From Akkermansia muciniphila (GTDB lineage Bacteria > Verrucomicrobiota > Verrucomicrobiia > Verrucomicrobiales > Akkermansiaceae), in the NCBI GenBank assembly GCA_947624785.1, contig CANQLV010000005.1, positions 62,001 to 126,000 of the forward strand: DNA of 64,000 nucleotides, written 5' to 3'. Under the pieces are notes generated by a model that made no database searches, had not been told where the DNA came from, and saw only the letters and a list, made by a program, of their open reading frames with translations. Made by a program: the position numbers and the translations under genes. This document shows, piece after piece, positions 52,286 through 61,746 of this stretch; the first letter of the stretch is position 1; each line of letters begins with the position of its first letter.

Positions 52286-53269
52286 TCAGGAAAGGGTGAT
52301 GCTCCACACTTCAGGGGAGCGCCTGCCGGGTTTGAGTTCGCCGTTCACGGCTGCAAAACGGCCCTGCCACGCGCAGCACGGGAGGACCGCCCTGGGCGCC
52401 GCGATGGGACCCGCGTCATGCCATGCCATGGCGGCTGTATCTAGGCACAGGGACTGGTTGTTGAAGCCGGGGTTGGTCTGCGGGGTGTACTTCTTTCCGG
52501 AGCCGTCGTCCCCGCCCAGCAAATAAATCACGCCGTTCCGGGAAACCGGGGCCGGGGTAGGGGCCGCGGCGATGGCGTAAGGCATCTCCGGCAGGCGCGT
52601 CCATCCGTGTTCCGGCGTGAAGCTCCAGGCTTCCGTCAGCAATTCCCGGACCTGTTTGCCGTCCTCCTCCCGGAGGCCGATGCCGCCGAGCACGTAAAGG
52701 ACGCCGTCCGCCGCGGCCATCTGGTGCAGGAAGCGTCCGCGGCCCGGCAGCGGGTCCAGCTCCTGCCAGCCCTGTTCCGGCTGGCTTGCGTCCAGCATGA
52801 AAACCCGGTTGGCGCAGTCCTGCTCCCCGGGGCGTTCACAGCCTCCCGTAAGATAAACCTTGCCGTCCAGAACGGCGGCGGCCGTATAAGCCAGGGCTAT
52901 GGGAAGGGGGGGGAAGAGAGTCACGGTGACGGCTCCGTCCGCGGCGCTTAACAGGTAAACGTCCTTCCGGTGGCCTTCCCTGCCGCAGCCGCCGATGCAC
53001 AGTAGGCCTTCCTTGATGCTGGCGGAGGCTCCGTACGCGTAAGGAGCGGGGAGCGTTCCTGCCTCCGTCCACGCACTTTCCCCCGGAGACAGCGTGAAGA
53101 TGCGGTCCGTCCACGTTTTGGCGCCGCCTTCAAGCATGGGTTTATCCGGGAAATTGGTGCCGCCGGCACAAATCATTGTTTCTCCGCAGGTTCCTGCATA
53201 CATGCCGGCGAAACCTTCCGGATCGGGAAGAGAAGGTAAAGGGGACCAGGATGAAGAATAGAGGCTCAT
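52286..53269 (-). CDS. Kelch-repeat mutarotase-like protein
   Basis: 327 residues from the ATG at 53269 (M-S-L-Y-S-S-S-W-S-P-L-P); the open frame reaches 53380. No signal peptide. Six Kelch blades with G-G-x motifs (M-I-C-A-G-G-T-N-F-P, L-L-C-I-G-G-C-G, V-Y-L-T-G-G-C-E, L-Y-V-L-G-G-I-G, I-Y-L-L-G-G-D-D), similar in order to the propeller of the downstream Kelch-MFS fusion. N-acetylneuraminate mutarotases (NanM and cyclically permuted relatives) are the closest known group. A cytoplasmic partner to the periplasmic Kelch domain is a reasonable inference. First gene of the minus-strand run; divergent from 53400. Confidence 0.85.
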   Translation of the reverse strand: MSLYSSSWSPLPSLPDPEGFAGMYAGTCGETMICAGGTNFPDKPMLEGGAKTWTDRIFTLSPGESAWTEAGTLPAPYAYGASASIKEGLLCIGGCGREGHRKDVYLLSAADGAVTVTLFPPLPIALAYTAAAVLDGKVYLTGGCERPGEQDCANRVFMLDASQPEQGWQELDPLPGRGRFLHQMAAADGVLYVLGGIGLREEDGKQVRELLTEAWSFTPEHGWTRLPEMPYAIAAAPTPAPVSRNGVIYLLGGDDGSGKKYTPQTNPGFNNQSLCLDTAAMAWHDAGPIAAPRAVLPCCAWQGRFAAVNGELKPGRRSPEVWSITLS

Positions 53270-53399
53270 AACGCGTGTAAATGACTCGCGTGATGCTAGC
53301 GGAAACCGGGCCGTGGCGCCAGTATTAACCTCTGGTTCTATTTTTTTTGAATAAATTTCTTTCCCCGCGCCTCTTACCAACGTAGAAGAGGAGAATCAC

Positions 53400-54239
53400 A
53401 TGAAGCCTGGAACCTGTTTTTTGATGTTGTGCGCCCTGCTGCCCGCGGCCCTGGCGGAAAATATGACCCTGCGGTCCGGCAGGGTGCTGGAAGACGCCAG
53501 CGTGGTGTCTTCCGGAGACGACTTTGTCAGCGTCCAGTACACGAACGGGGTGGCCAAGGTCTCCTATAAGGAGCTCACGGATGCCCAGCAAAAGGATTAC
53601 AGGATGACGCCGGAGGACGTGAAAGCCAGGCTGGACCAGCGGCGCCTGGAAGACGCGGCGCGCAGGAAAAAGGCGGAGCAGGCCAGAAAGGCGGCTGATG
53701 AAGAAGCCCGGAAAATCAGGGAATCCCTGTCTGAAGCGGAGCGGCATCCCCGTTATCTGGAAGGAGCGGACATCTCCCGCATGTTTCTGCTGATGGGGGA
53801 ACTCTCCCAGGTGGAGGCGGAAGTCATGGCCCTGCAATGGAATGCCCTGGAAGCGGACCGCGTGGGACTGCCGGAGGACGCCCGTACCTTCCGCGCGAGA
53901 ATGGGAACCTATCAGGAACAGGTGAACGCCATCCGTAAAAAAAGGGAGACCGCCGAACAATACTGGCAGGATTTGGAAAAGAAATACCTGGCTCTGAAAG
54001 ACGGAACCCAGAAGAAAATTGCGGACTTGAACAAGCAGGTCTCCCAGTTGCAGGGGGAAGTGAGGGAGGTGGCCAGCCAGCCGAGAACGGAGCGCATCAT
54101 TGTCCCTCCGATTATCAGGACGTGGAACTATCCGCCGCCGCCCGTCATTATCCGGCCTGCTCCCCTGCCGCCAAGGCCCCATCCCGTTCCTCCGCGTCCG
54201 GTGCCTTTGCCTGTAAAGCCGAACATGCGCGTCGGTTAG
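53400..54239 (+). CDS. Secreted coiled-coil protein with proline-rich tail
   Basis: 279 residues. Signal peptide about 1-20 (M-K-P-G-T-C-F-L-M-L-C-A-L-L). After a short beta-rich start (about 22-58; L-R-S-G-R-V-L-E, F-V-S-V-Q-Y-T-N-G-V, an SHD1-like pattern) come two charged coiled-coil segments (about 70-120 and 155-235) and a C-terminus rich in Pro, Ile and Arg (P-P-P-P-V-I-I-R-P). Function unknown; such proteins may span the periplasm or bind other envelope proteins. Divergent from the Kelch operon by about 130 bases. Confidence 0.75.
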   Translation: MKPGTCFLMLCALLPAALAENMTLRSGRVLEDASVVSSGDDFVSVQYTNGVAKVSYKELTDAQQKDYRMTPEDVKARLDQRRLEDAARRKKAEQARKAADEEARKIRESLSEAERHPRYLEGADISRMFLLMGELSQVEAEVMALQWNALEADRVGLPEDARTFRARMGTYQEQVNAIRKKRETAEQYWQDLEKKYLALKDGTQKKIADLNKQVSQLQGEVREVASQPRTERIIVPPIIRTWNYPPPPVIIRPAPLPPRPHPVPPRPVPLPVKPNMRVG

Positions 54240-54394
54240 GGGAAGTTTTCTGGCATCCCCCGCTTTTTCCGGAGTCCCTGCGCCGGGTTTCAGGGAAAAA
54301 GGGCTGCCGGAAGGAACATTCAAGGCACGGGCTGCCCAGGCGGCAGAGCCGGGGCCTGTGGAAGCATTTCTTTCCCGCAGAGGAAAAGGGAAGG

Positions 54395-55204
54395 TCAGAT
54401 TCCGGGCACGGGATACGGCTCCATGCGGCCTCCCTGGAAGGAGGCCAGACGCGTGAAGCCCGCCTGGCGGGCCAGTTCTGCGGCGCGCTCAAAATCCCGT
54501 CCCACGTCCTCCGGCTTGTGGGCGTCTGAGCTGATGGTGAGGGGAATGTTCATTTCCGCCGCCATCTTTAAAAACTGCGCGTCCGGATATTGTTCGGCGC
54601 ACTTGTTGCGCCAGCCGGCGGTATTGAGCTCCAGACAGGCTCCGGACTCCCGCATGGCTTCCAGCGCCGGTCCGTAATAGGGGCGCAGGTCTCCGGAGGG
54701 ACGAAAGCCGAACTTCTTGATCAGGTCCGCATGGCCCATGATGTGGAACAGGCCTGAAGCCGCCATGTCCCGGAAGCGTTCCCAATACTGCCCCCACGCG
54801 TCCTCCACATCCGTCCGGTTCCAGAAATCCATCTTGTAGGGATTGTCAAACTCCTCCTTCTCCCCCAGATAATGGACGGATCCGATCAGGTAATCCCACG
54901 CGTGCAGGCTCTGCAAATGCTCTATCCATGGCTCAATGCCGGGAAACCAGTCGCATTCCAGCGCGGCGCGGACCGTCAGGCCGTGCGGTGCGGCGCATTC
55001 CCGGGCTTCCGTGAGCCAGTCCAGGTAGGCCGGCATGTCCGCCTGCTTCATGCGCCAGTCGTCAAAAGGCTCCCCGGGCATCGGGGCGTGGTCTGAAATG
55101 CCGTACTCCCGGAGGCCGGCGCGGACGGCTGCCTGCACATATTCCTGCGGAGTGCCGGAGGCGTGCAGGCACAGGGGGGTGTGGGTATGGTAATCGCAGT
55201 ACAT
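54395..55204 (-). CDS. hisJ: Histidinol-phosphatase, PHP family
   Basis: 269 residues. It hydrolyses histidinol phosphate in histidine synthesis. PHP motifs: D-Y-H-T-H-T-P-L-C at residues 4-12 (metal-binding His pair), Y-G-I-S-D-H-A-P-M-P (about 35-44), H-Y-L-G-E-K-E-E-F, M-G-H-A-D-L-I-K and S-S-D-A-H-K-P at the C-terminus. Length matches HisJ/HisK enzymes of Firmicutes and others. No other his genes adjoin, so the phosphatase could also act on other phosphoesters. Convergent with 53400. Confidence 0.9.
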   Translation of the reverse strand: MYCDYHTHTPLCLHASGTPQEYVQAAVRAGLREYGISDHAPMPGEPFDDWRMKQADMPAYLDWLTEARECAAPHGLTVRAALECDWFPGIEPWIEHLQSLHAWDYLIGSVHYLGEKEEFDNPYKMDFWNRTDVEDAWGQYWERFRDMAASGLFHIMGHADLIKKFGFRPSGDLRPYYGPALEAMRESGACLELNTAGWRNKCAEQYPDAQFLKMAAEMNIPLTISSDAHKPEDVGRDFERAAELARQAGFTRLASFQGGRMEPYPVPGI

Positions 55205-55345
55205 GGAGGAATGCCCATGCTAGCATGGCGGCGCGGGCGGTTCAACCCGGAGGACGTATTTGCCGATTATTTGCCGTCTTTGACATTATGGGTTGATTTT
55301 ATGGACAGGATTTTTTAGAGTCCCGTTAAATAGGACACGTGACAT

Positions 55346-56437
55346 ATGAGTGACTGGCAAGGCTTTTCCCCGCTGAATGATTTTACAGGGCCGCTCCTGG
55401 ACAACCTGAAGCGTCATCCCAAGCGCATCGTTTTCCCGGAAGGGGAGGATGTTCGCGTGCTGCGCGTGTCCGAACGCTTCGTGGCGGAACAGGCAGGCGT
55501 GCCCATCCTGCTGGGCAGGAAGGAAGTCATCAGGAGAATGGCGGAAATGAACGGAATTTCCCTGAAATTCGTGCGCATCATTGAGCCGGAAAAAAGCTCC
55601 GACCTTCAAATGTTCTGCGACCGCTATGAACGGGCGGAACAAATGTTCGGCAACGGGTTGCCCATGAACACCCGTGAAATCGTCTCCGAGCCGGTCCACT
55701 TTGCCGCCATGATGGTGCTTTACGGCCAGGCGGACGCCATTGTGGCCGGGAACATGAAAAGGGTGGCTTCCGTCTTCCGCGCCGTGAACAAATACCGGCA
55801 GGAACCCGTTCCCACCAAGCCCCTCTTTGCCATCTCGATCGTTCTCGTTCCCGAATTCGCCAGAAAATTCGGCGGCCGCGGCATCTACTTCCTGGCGGAT
55901 ACCGGGGTGACCCCTGATCCCACTGTGGAAAACATGGCCTACTTTGCTGTGGAAACGGCCAAAATGGCCCGCCACATGCTCGGCAAAAGCGTTCGCGTCG
56001 CCATGTTGAGCGCCTCCACCGCCGGGTCCGTGCCGGAACTGGCTGCGGACCGCACCAGGGCCGCTACGGCGCTGGCCCGGAGCATGGTGCAGAAGGATTG
56101 CCTGAACAATGAAATCTCCGTGGAAGGGGAAATCCAGATTGACGCCGCCCTGTCACCGGACTCCTACAGTGTGCGCGTTCACCGCAACTCCATGCTTCAG
56201 CCCAGTGACGTGTGGGTCTTCCCGACCCTGGACGCCGCGGACATCTCCAAAAAGCTGCTCTGCATGATGCCGTCCGTATACAACTACGGCCTCATTCTGG
56301 GAGGGCTGCTCTTCCCGATTGCCCAGCTCCCGCGGTTGACGGATGAAGACAGGATGTTCGGCACCGCTCTGGTGGTGGGGAATGAAGCCATTAAATTCCA
56401 CCTGCTGTATCCGCAGGGGGTTGCTCCCCTTTATTGA
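55346..56437 (+). CDS. pta: Phosphate acetyltransferase (PTA/PTB family)
   Basis: 363 residues, the length of the catalytic domain alone without an N-terminal regulatory part. It interconverts acetyl-CoA and acetyl phosphate, giving acetate and ATP with AckA (not here). Visible: P-K-R-I-V-F-P-E-G-E-D-V-R-V-L-R at the start, A-D-A-I-V-A-G-N (about residue 131), F-L-A-D-T-G-V-T-P-D-P-T and M-L-S-A-S-T-A-G-S-V (about 211-220), and I-D-A-A-L-S-P. Its 3' end overlaps tilS by 47 bases on the opposite strand. Confidence 0.9.
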   Translation: MSDWQGFSPLNDFTGPLLDNLKRHPKRIVFPEGEDVRVLRVSERFVAEQAGVPILLGRKEVIRRMAEMNGISLKFVRIIEPEKSSDLQMFCDRYERAEQMFGNGLPMNTREIVSEPVHFAAMMVLYGQADAIVAGNMKRVASVFRAVNKYRQEPVPTKPLFAISIVLVPEFARKFGGRGIYFLADTGVTPDPTVENMAYFAVETAKMARHMLGKSVRVAMLSASTAGSVPELAADRTRAATALARSMVQKDCLNNEISVEGEIQIDAALSPDSYSVRVHRNSMLQPSDVWVFPTLDAADISKKLLCMMPSVYNYGLILGGLLFPIAQLPRLTDEDRMFGTALVVGNEAIKFHLLYPQGVAPLY

Positions 56438-57398
56438 TTGGGCGCGGCGCATCCGTGACCATCAGGCGCTTCTCCTTGCGTACGGCCAGCTTGCCGCCGG
56501 GCAGGGAAGCCCGGGAAGGGCCGTCCGTATTCAGGATATTCATCACCCGGAGCACGGCATCCTCCGTCAGGTTCGGAATGTGCTGCCGGCGCAGGTAATC
56601 ATGCACGGCGCATTGCCTCAGTTCCGCGGGAAGCTGGTTGACCTTGGGCAGGAACAGGCGCCCCTGGGGATCCGTCAGGTTCATGGAATCCAGCGCCTGG
56701 GAAAGCGCCGTGCGGATTTGGTTCTCAATGCGGCAGGCGCGTGAAAAGGAAAGGCTGGTATCGCGCTGGAACAGCGTGTCCAGCCTGGGAATGACCTCAT
56801 GGCGGAGGGCGTTCCTGGTATACTCGGTAGACTGGTTGCTGGAATCCTCCCGCCATGGAATATGGAGATGCTCCAGGTAGGCGGTAATATCCTTCCGGGA
56901 AAAATCCAGCAGGGGACGTACGACAGTCAATCCGTTGGCCCAGGTGGAAACGGGTGACATGCCGTGAATGCTGGAAGCCCCGCGGCACAGGTGGAGAAGG
57001 GCTGTCTCCTGCTGGTCGTTCCGGTGGTGGGCCAGGGCCACGAAAGCCCCCGGATAGCCGGCAGCCCATTTCAGGAACAAGGCCTGCCGGGCATCCCGCG
57101 CCGCTTCTTCAATGGAAATTCCACGGGAACGGGCCATGCCGCGGACGTCCGCCCGTTCCCGGACACAGGGAACCCCCAGGCAGGCGGCGTACCGGCATAC
57201 GAACTGTGCCTCCTCCTCCGCCTCCGGGCGCAGCCCGTGATTCACGTGGCAGGCAATGAGACGGCAGCCCGGCATGTGGGAGAGCAGGGAAAGCAGCGCC
57301 ATGGAATCCCGTCCGCCGCTGATTCCGGCAAGGACGGGACGGCCGGAGCGGAGAAGCTCCGCAGACTGCTTGTCAAAATGGTCCGGTGTCAACGTCAT
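56391..57398 (-). CDS. tilS: tRNA(Ile)-lysidine synthase
   Basis: 335 residues, shorter than in E. coli (about 430) but like the short form without the C-terminal domain. It modifies C34 of tRNA-Ile(CAU) to lysidine so that it reads AUA. PP-loop motif I-S-G-G-R-D-S-M-A (about residues 25-33), H-V-N-H-G-L-R, A-H-H-R-N-D-Q-Q-E-T and R-P-L-L-D-F-S-R confirm the family. Its 3' end overlaps pta on the opposite strand (56391-56437). Confidence 0.93.
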   Translation of the reverse strand: MTLTPDHFDKQSAELLRSGRPVLAGISGGRDSMALLSLLSHMPGCRLIACHVNHGLRPEAEEEAQFVCRYAACLGVPCVRERADVRGMARSRGISIEEAARDARQALFLKWAAGYPGAFVALAHHRNDQQETALLHLCRGASSIHGMSPVSTWANGLTVVRPLLDFSRKDITAYLEHLHIPWREDSSNQSTEYTRNALRHEVIPRLDTLFQRDTSLSFSRACRIENQIRTALSQALDSMNLTDPQGRLFLPKVNQLPAELRQCAVHDYLRRQHIPNLTEDAVLRVMNILNTDGPSRASLPGGKLAVRKEKRLMVTDAPRPINKGEQPPADTAGGI

Positions 57399-57444
57399 GC
57401 TGCCGCCAGTAAAGCAGGAAAAAAGGGCAAAAAGAAGCCTGCAA

Positions 57445-57480
57445 ATAAAAAACCCCGTTTTCCGGGAAGGAAACGGGGTT
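57445..57480 (-). terminator. Intrinsic terminator after rpmE
   Basis: AACCCCGTTT (57451-57460) pairs with 57471-57480. The A-run at 57447-57452 becomes a U-run on the minus strand. Confidence 0.85.
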
Positions 57481-57502
57481 GGAAAACTGTTGGGGACAAG
57501 CC

Positions 57503-57778
57503 TTACTTGTTAAGCTTGGGCTTGCCGCCGCTGCGGCGGACGGCACCGAAACGCTTCTGGAACTTGTCGATGCGGCCTTCCGTGTCCACAAACTGGTTCT
57601 TGCCGGTGAAGAACGGGTGGGAGTCAGAGGTAATACCGCAGGAAACCACGAAATGTTCAACCCCGTCAATAACTTCCGTCTTGGGGGAGCGAACAGTGGA
57701 ATGGGTAATGAAACGGCGTCCGGTGGTGATGTCGACAAAAACGACCGGATTGTACTGGGGATGAATATCTTTCTTCAT
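57503..57778 (-). CDS. rpmE2: 50S ribosomal protein L31, type B
   Basis: 91 residues. Starts M-K-K-D-I-H-P-Q-Y-N-P-V-V-F-V-D and contains S-D-S-H-P-F-F-T-G-K-N-Q-F-V-D-T-E-G-R-I-D-K-F, the type B (zinc-free, YkgM-like) form without the C-x2-C pairs. In many bacteria type B is induced under zinc limitation, but here it may be the only copy. Followed by an extra K-P-K-L-N-K end. It has a strong own promoter (57815-57842) and terminator. Confidence 0.96.
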   Translation of the reverse strand: MKKDIHPQYNPVVFVDITTGRRFITHSTVRSPKTEVIDGVEHFVVSCGITSDSHPFFTGKNQFVDTEGRIDKFQKRFGAVRRSGGKPKLNK

Positions 57779-57814
57779 GGTGATGTATTGCGTTTCCGAC
57801 GCAAGGGGAGCACC

Positions 57815-57842
57815 AGTATAGGAGTGTTTTATTGCATGTCAA
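57815..57842 (-). promoter_or_regulatory. Promoter of rpmE
   Basis: Minus strand: TTGACA (57837-57842), 16-base spacer and TATACT (57815-57820). The leader to the ATG is about 30 bases and contains no Zur-like palindrome that I can recognise. Confidence 0.75.
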
Positions 57843-57928
57843 GCATCCCCGCATAAAAACGCGGAAGTTTGTGAATGACGGTTCGGGAGCTTGCGGGAGG
57901 AACGGTTATGGGGATGATATAACGGAAA

Positions 57929-58804
57929 ATGGAGCAGGTGCTGAAGAGACCCCCCTGGTGGGCGTGGTTTTCCCTGATGGGACTGGAGATTCCTTCTGCA
58001 GCCATTGCATGGGCTTTTGCCGTCAGCCAGTCTCATCTGGTGGTAGTCTCCACCCCCTGGCTGTACCAATTCCTCTTTGTGGCCGTCTGGTGCGTCAACA
58101 TGCTGGACCGGGTGCTTAAAATATTCCGGGGAGGCCCTGCGGTATACTCGGATGAATGCCTGCTGTTTGCCAAAAAGCACTGCTTCGTCGTCTCCCTGCT
58201 CATCGTGGTGGCGGCCGTGACGGGACTGTGGATCATGTTCTTCCAACTGGGCGTGGTCATCTTCCAGTTTGCCCTGCTTCCGGGTATTTGCAGCCTGCTC
58301 TTCCTTTACTTTTCCTCCAATCCCCACAAAAAAGGGAGCCTGTCCTCCGGATTCGTCATGGCATCATTCTTTGCCGCCGTCTCCTTTGCTACGGGAGCGG
58401 GGATACCGGCCTACTTCTATGGAACGATGGGCGGAGGCTGGGGCGGCCAGCTGTCCACGCCCACCTGGTATCTCGTGGCCCTGGTCATCCTCAGCATGTT
58501 CAGCCGCAAGCGGTGGAATGAAGAAGAGGAGGAAGACGGGCAGGACTCCGCCGCCCGGGACATGGTGTCCCTGGTCTGGATGGGGGTGATTGTCATCTAC
58601 GTCGTCTTCTGTCTGGCTGCCGCGGCCCGGGAGTACACCGGTGATGCGTGGATCTATTACGGACTGGCCATGGCGGGGGTATTCATGTTCGTGCTGGACA
58701 GGTTGAAGCGGAACATGCCCCCCCTCCTGCTGTACACCCTCTCCTGGGTGGCGCTGATCTTTCCCCTGCTGCTGAGCGGTATTCTGGCTCAGGCTTCCTC
58801 CTGA
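57929..58804 (+). CDS. Polytopic membrane protein
   Basis: 291 residues with about eight hydrophobic helices (for example residues 13-33, 42-62, 82-105, 107-127, 135-160, 165-185, 215-235, 245-275), separated by a charged cytoplasmic loop (R-K-R-W-N-E-E-E-E-E-D-G, about 195-205). No known transporter motif is recognised. It lies between rpmE and tRNA-Phe with no operon partner. Family unknown; a real gene by length, composition and position. Confidence 0.7.
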   Translation: MEQVLKRPPWWAWFSLMGLEIPSAAIAWAFAVSQSHLVVVSTPWLYQFLFVAVWCVNMLDRVLKIFRGGPAVYSDECLLFAKKHCFVVSLLIVVAAVTGLWIMFFQLGVVIFQFALLPGICSLLFLYFSSNPHKKGSLSSGFVMASFFAAVSFATGAGIPAYFYGTMGGGWGGQLSTPTWYLVALVILSMFSRKRWNEEEEEDGQDSAARDMVSLVWMGVIVIYVVFCLAAAAREYTGDAWIYYGLAMAGVFMFVLDRLKRNMPPLLLYTLSWVALIFPLLLSGILAQASS

Positions 58805-58875
58805 TTGACAAGGAAAAACTTCCTTGTGCCGGACACGGCAAAACGCAGGAAAATTGAAAAAATGATATTTTGTGG

Positions 58876-58904
58876 TTGCAATACCGGAGATGCGGTGCTA
58901 GATT
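58876..58904 (+). promoter_or_regulatory. Promoter of the tRNA-Phe/tRNA-Pro pair
   Basis: TTGCAA (58876-58881), 17-base spacer and TAGATT (58899-58904), with 34 bases to the tRNA. Confidence 0.55.
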
Positions 58905-58938
58905 CTGCCCCGCAAACACGTTCTGCGTGCAAGCAAGT

Positions 58939-59014
58939 GGCTCGGTAGCTCAGTCGGTAGAGCAGGGGATTGAAAATCCCCGTGTCGGCGGTTCGATCCC
59001 GTCCCGAGCCACCA
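58939..59014 (+). tRNA. tRNA-Phe (GAA)
   Basis: 76 bases with encoded CCA. Acceptor GGCTCGG/CCGAGCC and loop TTGAAAA with anticodon GAA. First of two tandem tRNA genes. Confidence 0.97.
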
Positions 59015-59051
59015 TTTTTTTCTCCCAATTTTTCTAATCCCCCTTTTTATA

Positions 59052-59128
59052 CGGGAAGTAGCTCAGCCTGGTGGAGCGCCTGCTTTGGGAGCAGGATGTC
59101 GCAGGTTCGAATCCTGTCTTCCCGACCA
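59052..59128 (+). tRNA. tRNA-Pro (TGG)
   Basis: 77 bases with encoded CCA. Acceptor CGGGAAG/CTTCCCG and loop TTTGGGA with anticodon TGG. It lies 37 bases after tRNA-Phe, next to the border of the AT-rich region. Confidence 0.97.
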
Positions 59129-59306
59129 TTTTTTACTCCCAGTAATGGGAAAAACCAGGGAGAGTCTTGAATATTCCAAAATAAGAAGGAAAATAATTTT
59201 TGACTTTTTAATTTGATTTCCACATAATGGCAAATATCAGAAGAACTACTGTTGCTGATAAGTCTATTTTAGTTTTTTGTTGTAGAAATTATTAGAATTT
59301 CATCCG

Positions 59307-61739
59307 ATGAATATGAGATTCACGGCATTTCTGAAGCTATTGGGATTAATGGTCTCAACTTTGCTTGCATTATGTTCCTTCTCTCTTGGGGTGGAAAATT
59401 TCTCCAACCTTCCTCCTTGTCCCGGAAGCAGGATAACGGATGCTTTAGTGGATTCTTCAGGTATTTTATGGGCTTCAACCCAGGGTGAGGGATTATTCTA
59501 CTTGGAGCTGGATAAAAATGTCTGGAAAAAGGCAGGAACAGCGGCAGATTTTCCAGATACTGAAAATTTCTATGCCCTGGCTGAAGATGCCCAGGGAAGA
59601 ATATGGGTGGGAACAGACCGTTGGGGAGTGTGTATTTGGAATGGCAAACAATGGAAAACATACACCCGTAAGACGACATTGCCGGGTGGCCGTGTTTTTG
59701 ACATTAGCGTCTCTTCTGCAACAGGGGATGTCGCCGTAGCAACCTCGGGAGGCATTGCTATTTATTCACCTTTGACGGATTCATGGAAGGATGTCACGCG
59801 GGCCGATGGTTTGCCTGAAGATCAAGTTTCAGCACTAGCCTTTGATAGGTCGGGAGATTTGTGGGTAGGCTTCTTAACGGCAGGAATGGCCCGGATGACT
59901 CTTAAGGATGAATACAAGACCTGTGAGTTTTTTCAGTCAAAATGGCATTCGGATGATGCACGCGAGCTTTCGCAACCTCCGGTTCTTTTCGGTGCACGGC
60001 TGCCGTCAAATTTGTGCAATACCATCGCTGCCAATGGTAATTCCGTATTGGTGGGCACAACGTCAGGACTGGGAATAAAACGCGGTGACAAAGAGATTTT
60101 TATCCGGGGAATGGATGCCGTGGAAAAACTGAAAGCGAAGGGAATTATGAAATCTTCCCAAGGTAAATTGAGACCTCTTCCCGAAGATTATGTGACGAGC
60201 CTTTATCCCGTAAAGGAAGGAGTGTGGATAGGCTTCCGCAATCAAGTTCCCATCTTGCTTAATCCGGCGAATATGCAATATGAAAGTTCTGTGAACACTA
60301 AATTGGCAGAGAAAAAAAAGGGAGGCACAGTCAGTTGTTTTGTTGATCTTCCTGATGGGACTGTTTTAGCTGGAGTTTTTGGAGAAGGGTTTCGGGTCGT
60401 TGGAAAAACAACAGCCAGTAAAAAGAAAAGACGTCGTCTTGGAGATGAAATCAAACATCCCAAAATTTTTTCCATTCCAGATGATCAGGCATGGCATAAT
60501 TCTTTGAACCAGTTTCAATCTCTGCCGCTTGGTGAAAGGCCTTATGGCATTTGTTTTGCCTGTGATGATTGGGAAACACAGGGCGACTGGTGCAACAGAT
60601 ACGGACGCCATTTTTCCTTAAGGCGTTCAGCAAAAAAGTCATGGGGAAATATCGTGCATCGTTTTGATCAACGAAAGGATTCCCGAGGCTATTTGTATGA
60701 CGCCGGAGTAACTCTCGGGCCGAGGAAGAAAATCAAAGATGCCTGGATATCGGGGAAATTCTATGAAGAAAATGCAGCGTCCCGAATTTGTCTGTACAAC
60801 ATCAACGATGCGACCCGTCCCTGTTCCGAATGGAGTGATCAGGGTTATATGCACGGTACCTTTTTTGATGGTCCAGACTTATGGGTTCTTGTACGCGTTC
60901 CTGCTGGTAAAAATGAAATTTCCCTCTACTTCAACCAACCCTTATCCAATGACATTTCACGCTATGATCGGGATTACCTGATCGAAGCTCGTTTTGTCCA
61001 ATCTCGTTTGCCTCAGGAGGTTCTGATCCAAGGGAATGGGAGAAATTCGGAAAATATTGTAAATCTTGAATTAACCCGTATCATGTCGCTTCCTGTTATA
61101 GCCCGTACGAGATGCCGGGATTTCGGGAATAATGGAGTATATAAAAATTTTTATACGGACCGGGCCGGATTCTATTTTTTAAGAATTTCCAGAAATGGCT
61201 CTAAAGAGGCGACTCTTGGTGGTGTTTTTCTGAATGCATGTCTGGAAAGCGGCTATCAGAATGCCAGGATGCCTTCCCCTCCGGAACTTACTTCCATAAA
61301 AAATGCTGATGTTCCGGAAAATCTACTGAAAGCTTGGAGCAACTGTTTTGTGAAACAGGCCGATTCTCCATTTCATCTTCGCATTTCCCAAAAATTACTG
61401 CTTTATACGTTCAGGAAACTATGGAATGAGGCTTCAGTTCCCAGTCCATTGAAAGAAAACTGGAAGTGGCATCTAAAGATCTGGGATGAAGGCGATATCA
61501 AGAAATTTGAACAAAAGATGCTTGAGACATGGTCAACGGAGCAAATGAAGGATTCTTATTATCGCTCCAGCTATAAATTCCCCAACAGTCCCAATGTCAT
61601 TGATTTTACTCCCCAGGAAATCAGAATGATGGATAGATGGAAAGTTGATTGGAAACAATTTATCATTGGAACAAAGCAATACAGTGAATCAAATGTAAAT
61701 AAAATGAGATTACGGCTGAATGAATATTTTAATCGATAA
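59307..61739 (+). CDS. Exported beta-propeller protein with a C-terminal jelly-roll-like part
   Basis: 810 residues. Signal peptide about 1-28. Residues 30-400 contain Reg_prop-type propeller repeats (D-S-S-G-I-L-W-A-S-T-Q-G-E-G-L-F-Y, D-A-Q-G-R-I-W-V-G-T-D-R-W-G-V, D-R-S-G-D-L-W-V-G-F), as in the sensor domains of hybrid two-component systems but with no kinase attached. Residues about 415-560 hold D-D-W-E-T-Q-G-D-W-C-N-R-Y-G, a motif of jelly-roll domains in secreted PVC proteins. The rest (560-810) is helical and unrecognised. A propeller used for binding, not signalling, is inferred. Codon and base composition are clearly A/T-richer than the core genes. It ends just before, or 20 bases inside, the next gene, depending on that gene's start. 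Confidence 0.75.
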   Translation: MNMRFTAFLKLLGLMVSTLLALCSFSLGVENFSNLPPCPGSRITDALVDSSGILWASTQGEGLFYLELDKNVWKKAGTAADFPDTENFYALAEDAQGRIWVGTDRWGVCIWNGKQWKTYTRKTTLPGGRVFDISVSSATGDVAVATSGGIAIYSPLTDSWKDVTRADGLPEDQVSALAFDRSGDLWVGFLTAGMARMTLKDEYKTCEFFQSKWHSDDARELSQPPVLFGARLPSNLCNTIAANGNSVLVGTTSGLGIKRGDKEIFIRGMDAVEKLKAKGIMKSSQGKLRPLPEDYVTSLYPVKEGVWIGFRNQVPILLNPANMQYESSVNTKLAEKKKGGTVSCFVDLPDGTVLAGVFGEGFRVVGKTTASKKKRRRLGDEIKHPKIFSIPDDQAWHNSLNQFQSLPLGERPYGICFACDDWETQGDWCNRYGRHFSLRRSAKKSWGNIVHRFDQRKDSRGYLYDAGVTLGPRKKIKDAWISGKFYEENAASRICLYNINDATRPCSEWSDQGYMHGTFFDGPDLWVLVRVPAGKNEISLYFNQPLSNDISRYDRDYLIEARFVQSRLPQEVLIQGNGRNSENIVNLELTRIMSLPVIARTRCRDFGNNGVYKNFYTDRAGFYFLRISRNGSKEATLGGVFLNACLESGYQNARMPSPPELTSIKNADVPENLLKAWSNCFVKQADSPFHLRISQKLLLYTFRKLWNEASVPSPLKENWKWHLKIWDEGDIKKFEQKMLETWSTEQMKDSYYRSSYKFPNSPNVIDFTPQEIRMMDRWKVDWKQFIIGTKQYSESNVNKMRLRLNEYFNR

Positions 61740-61746
61740 AAAACAT

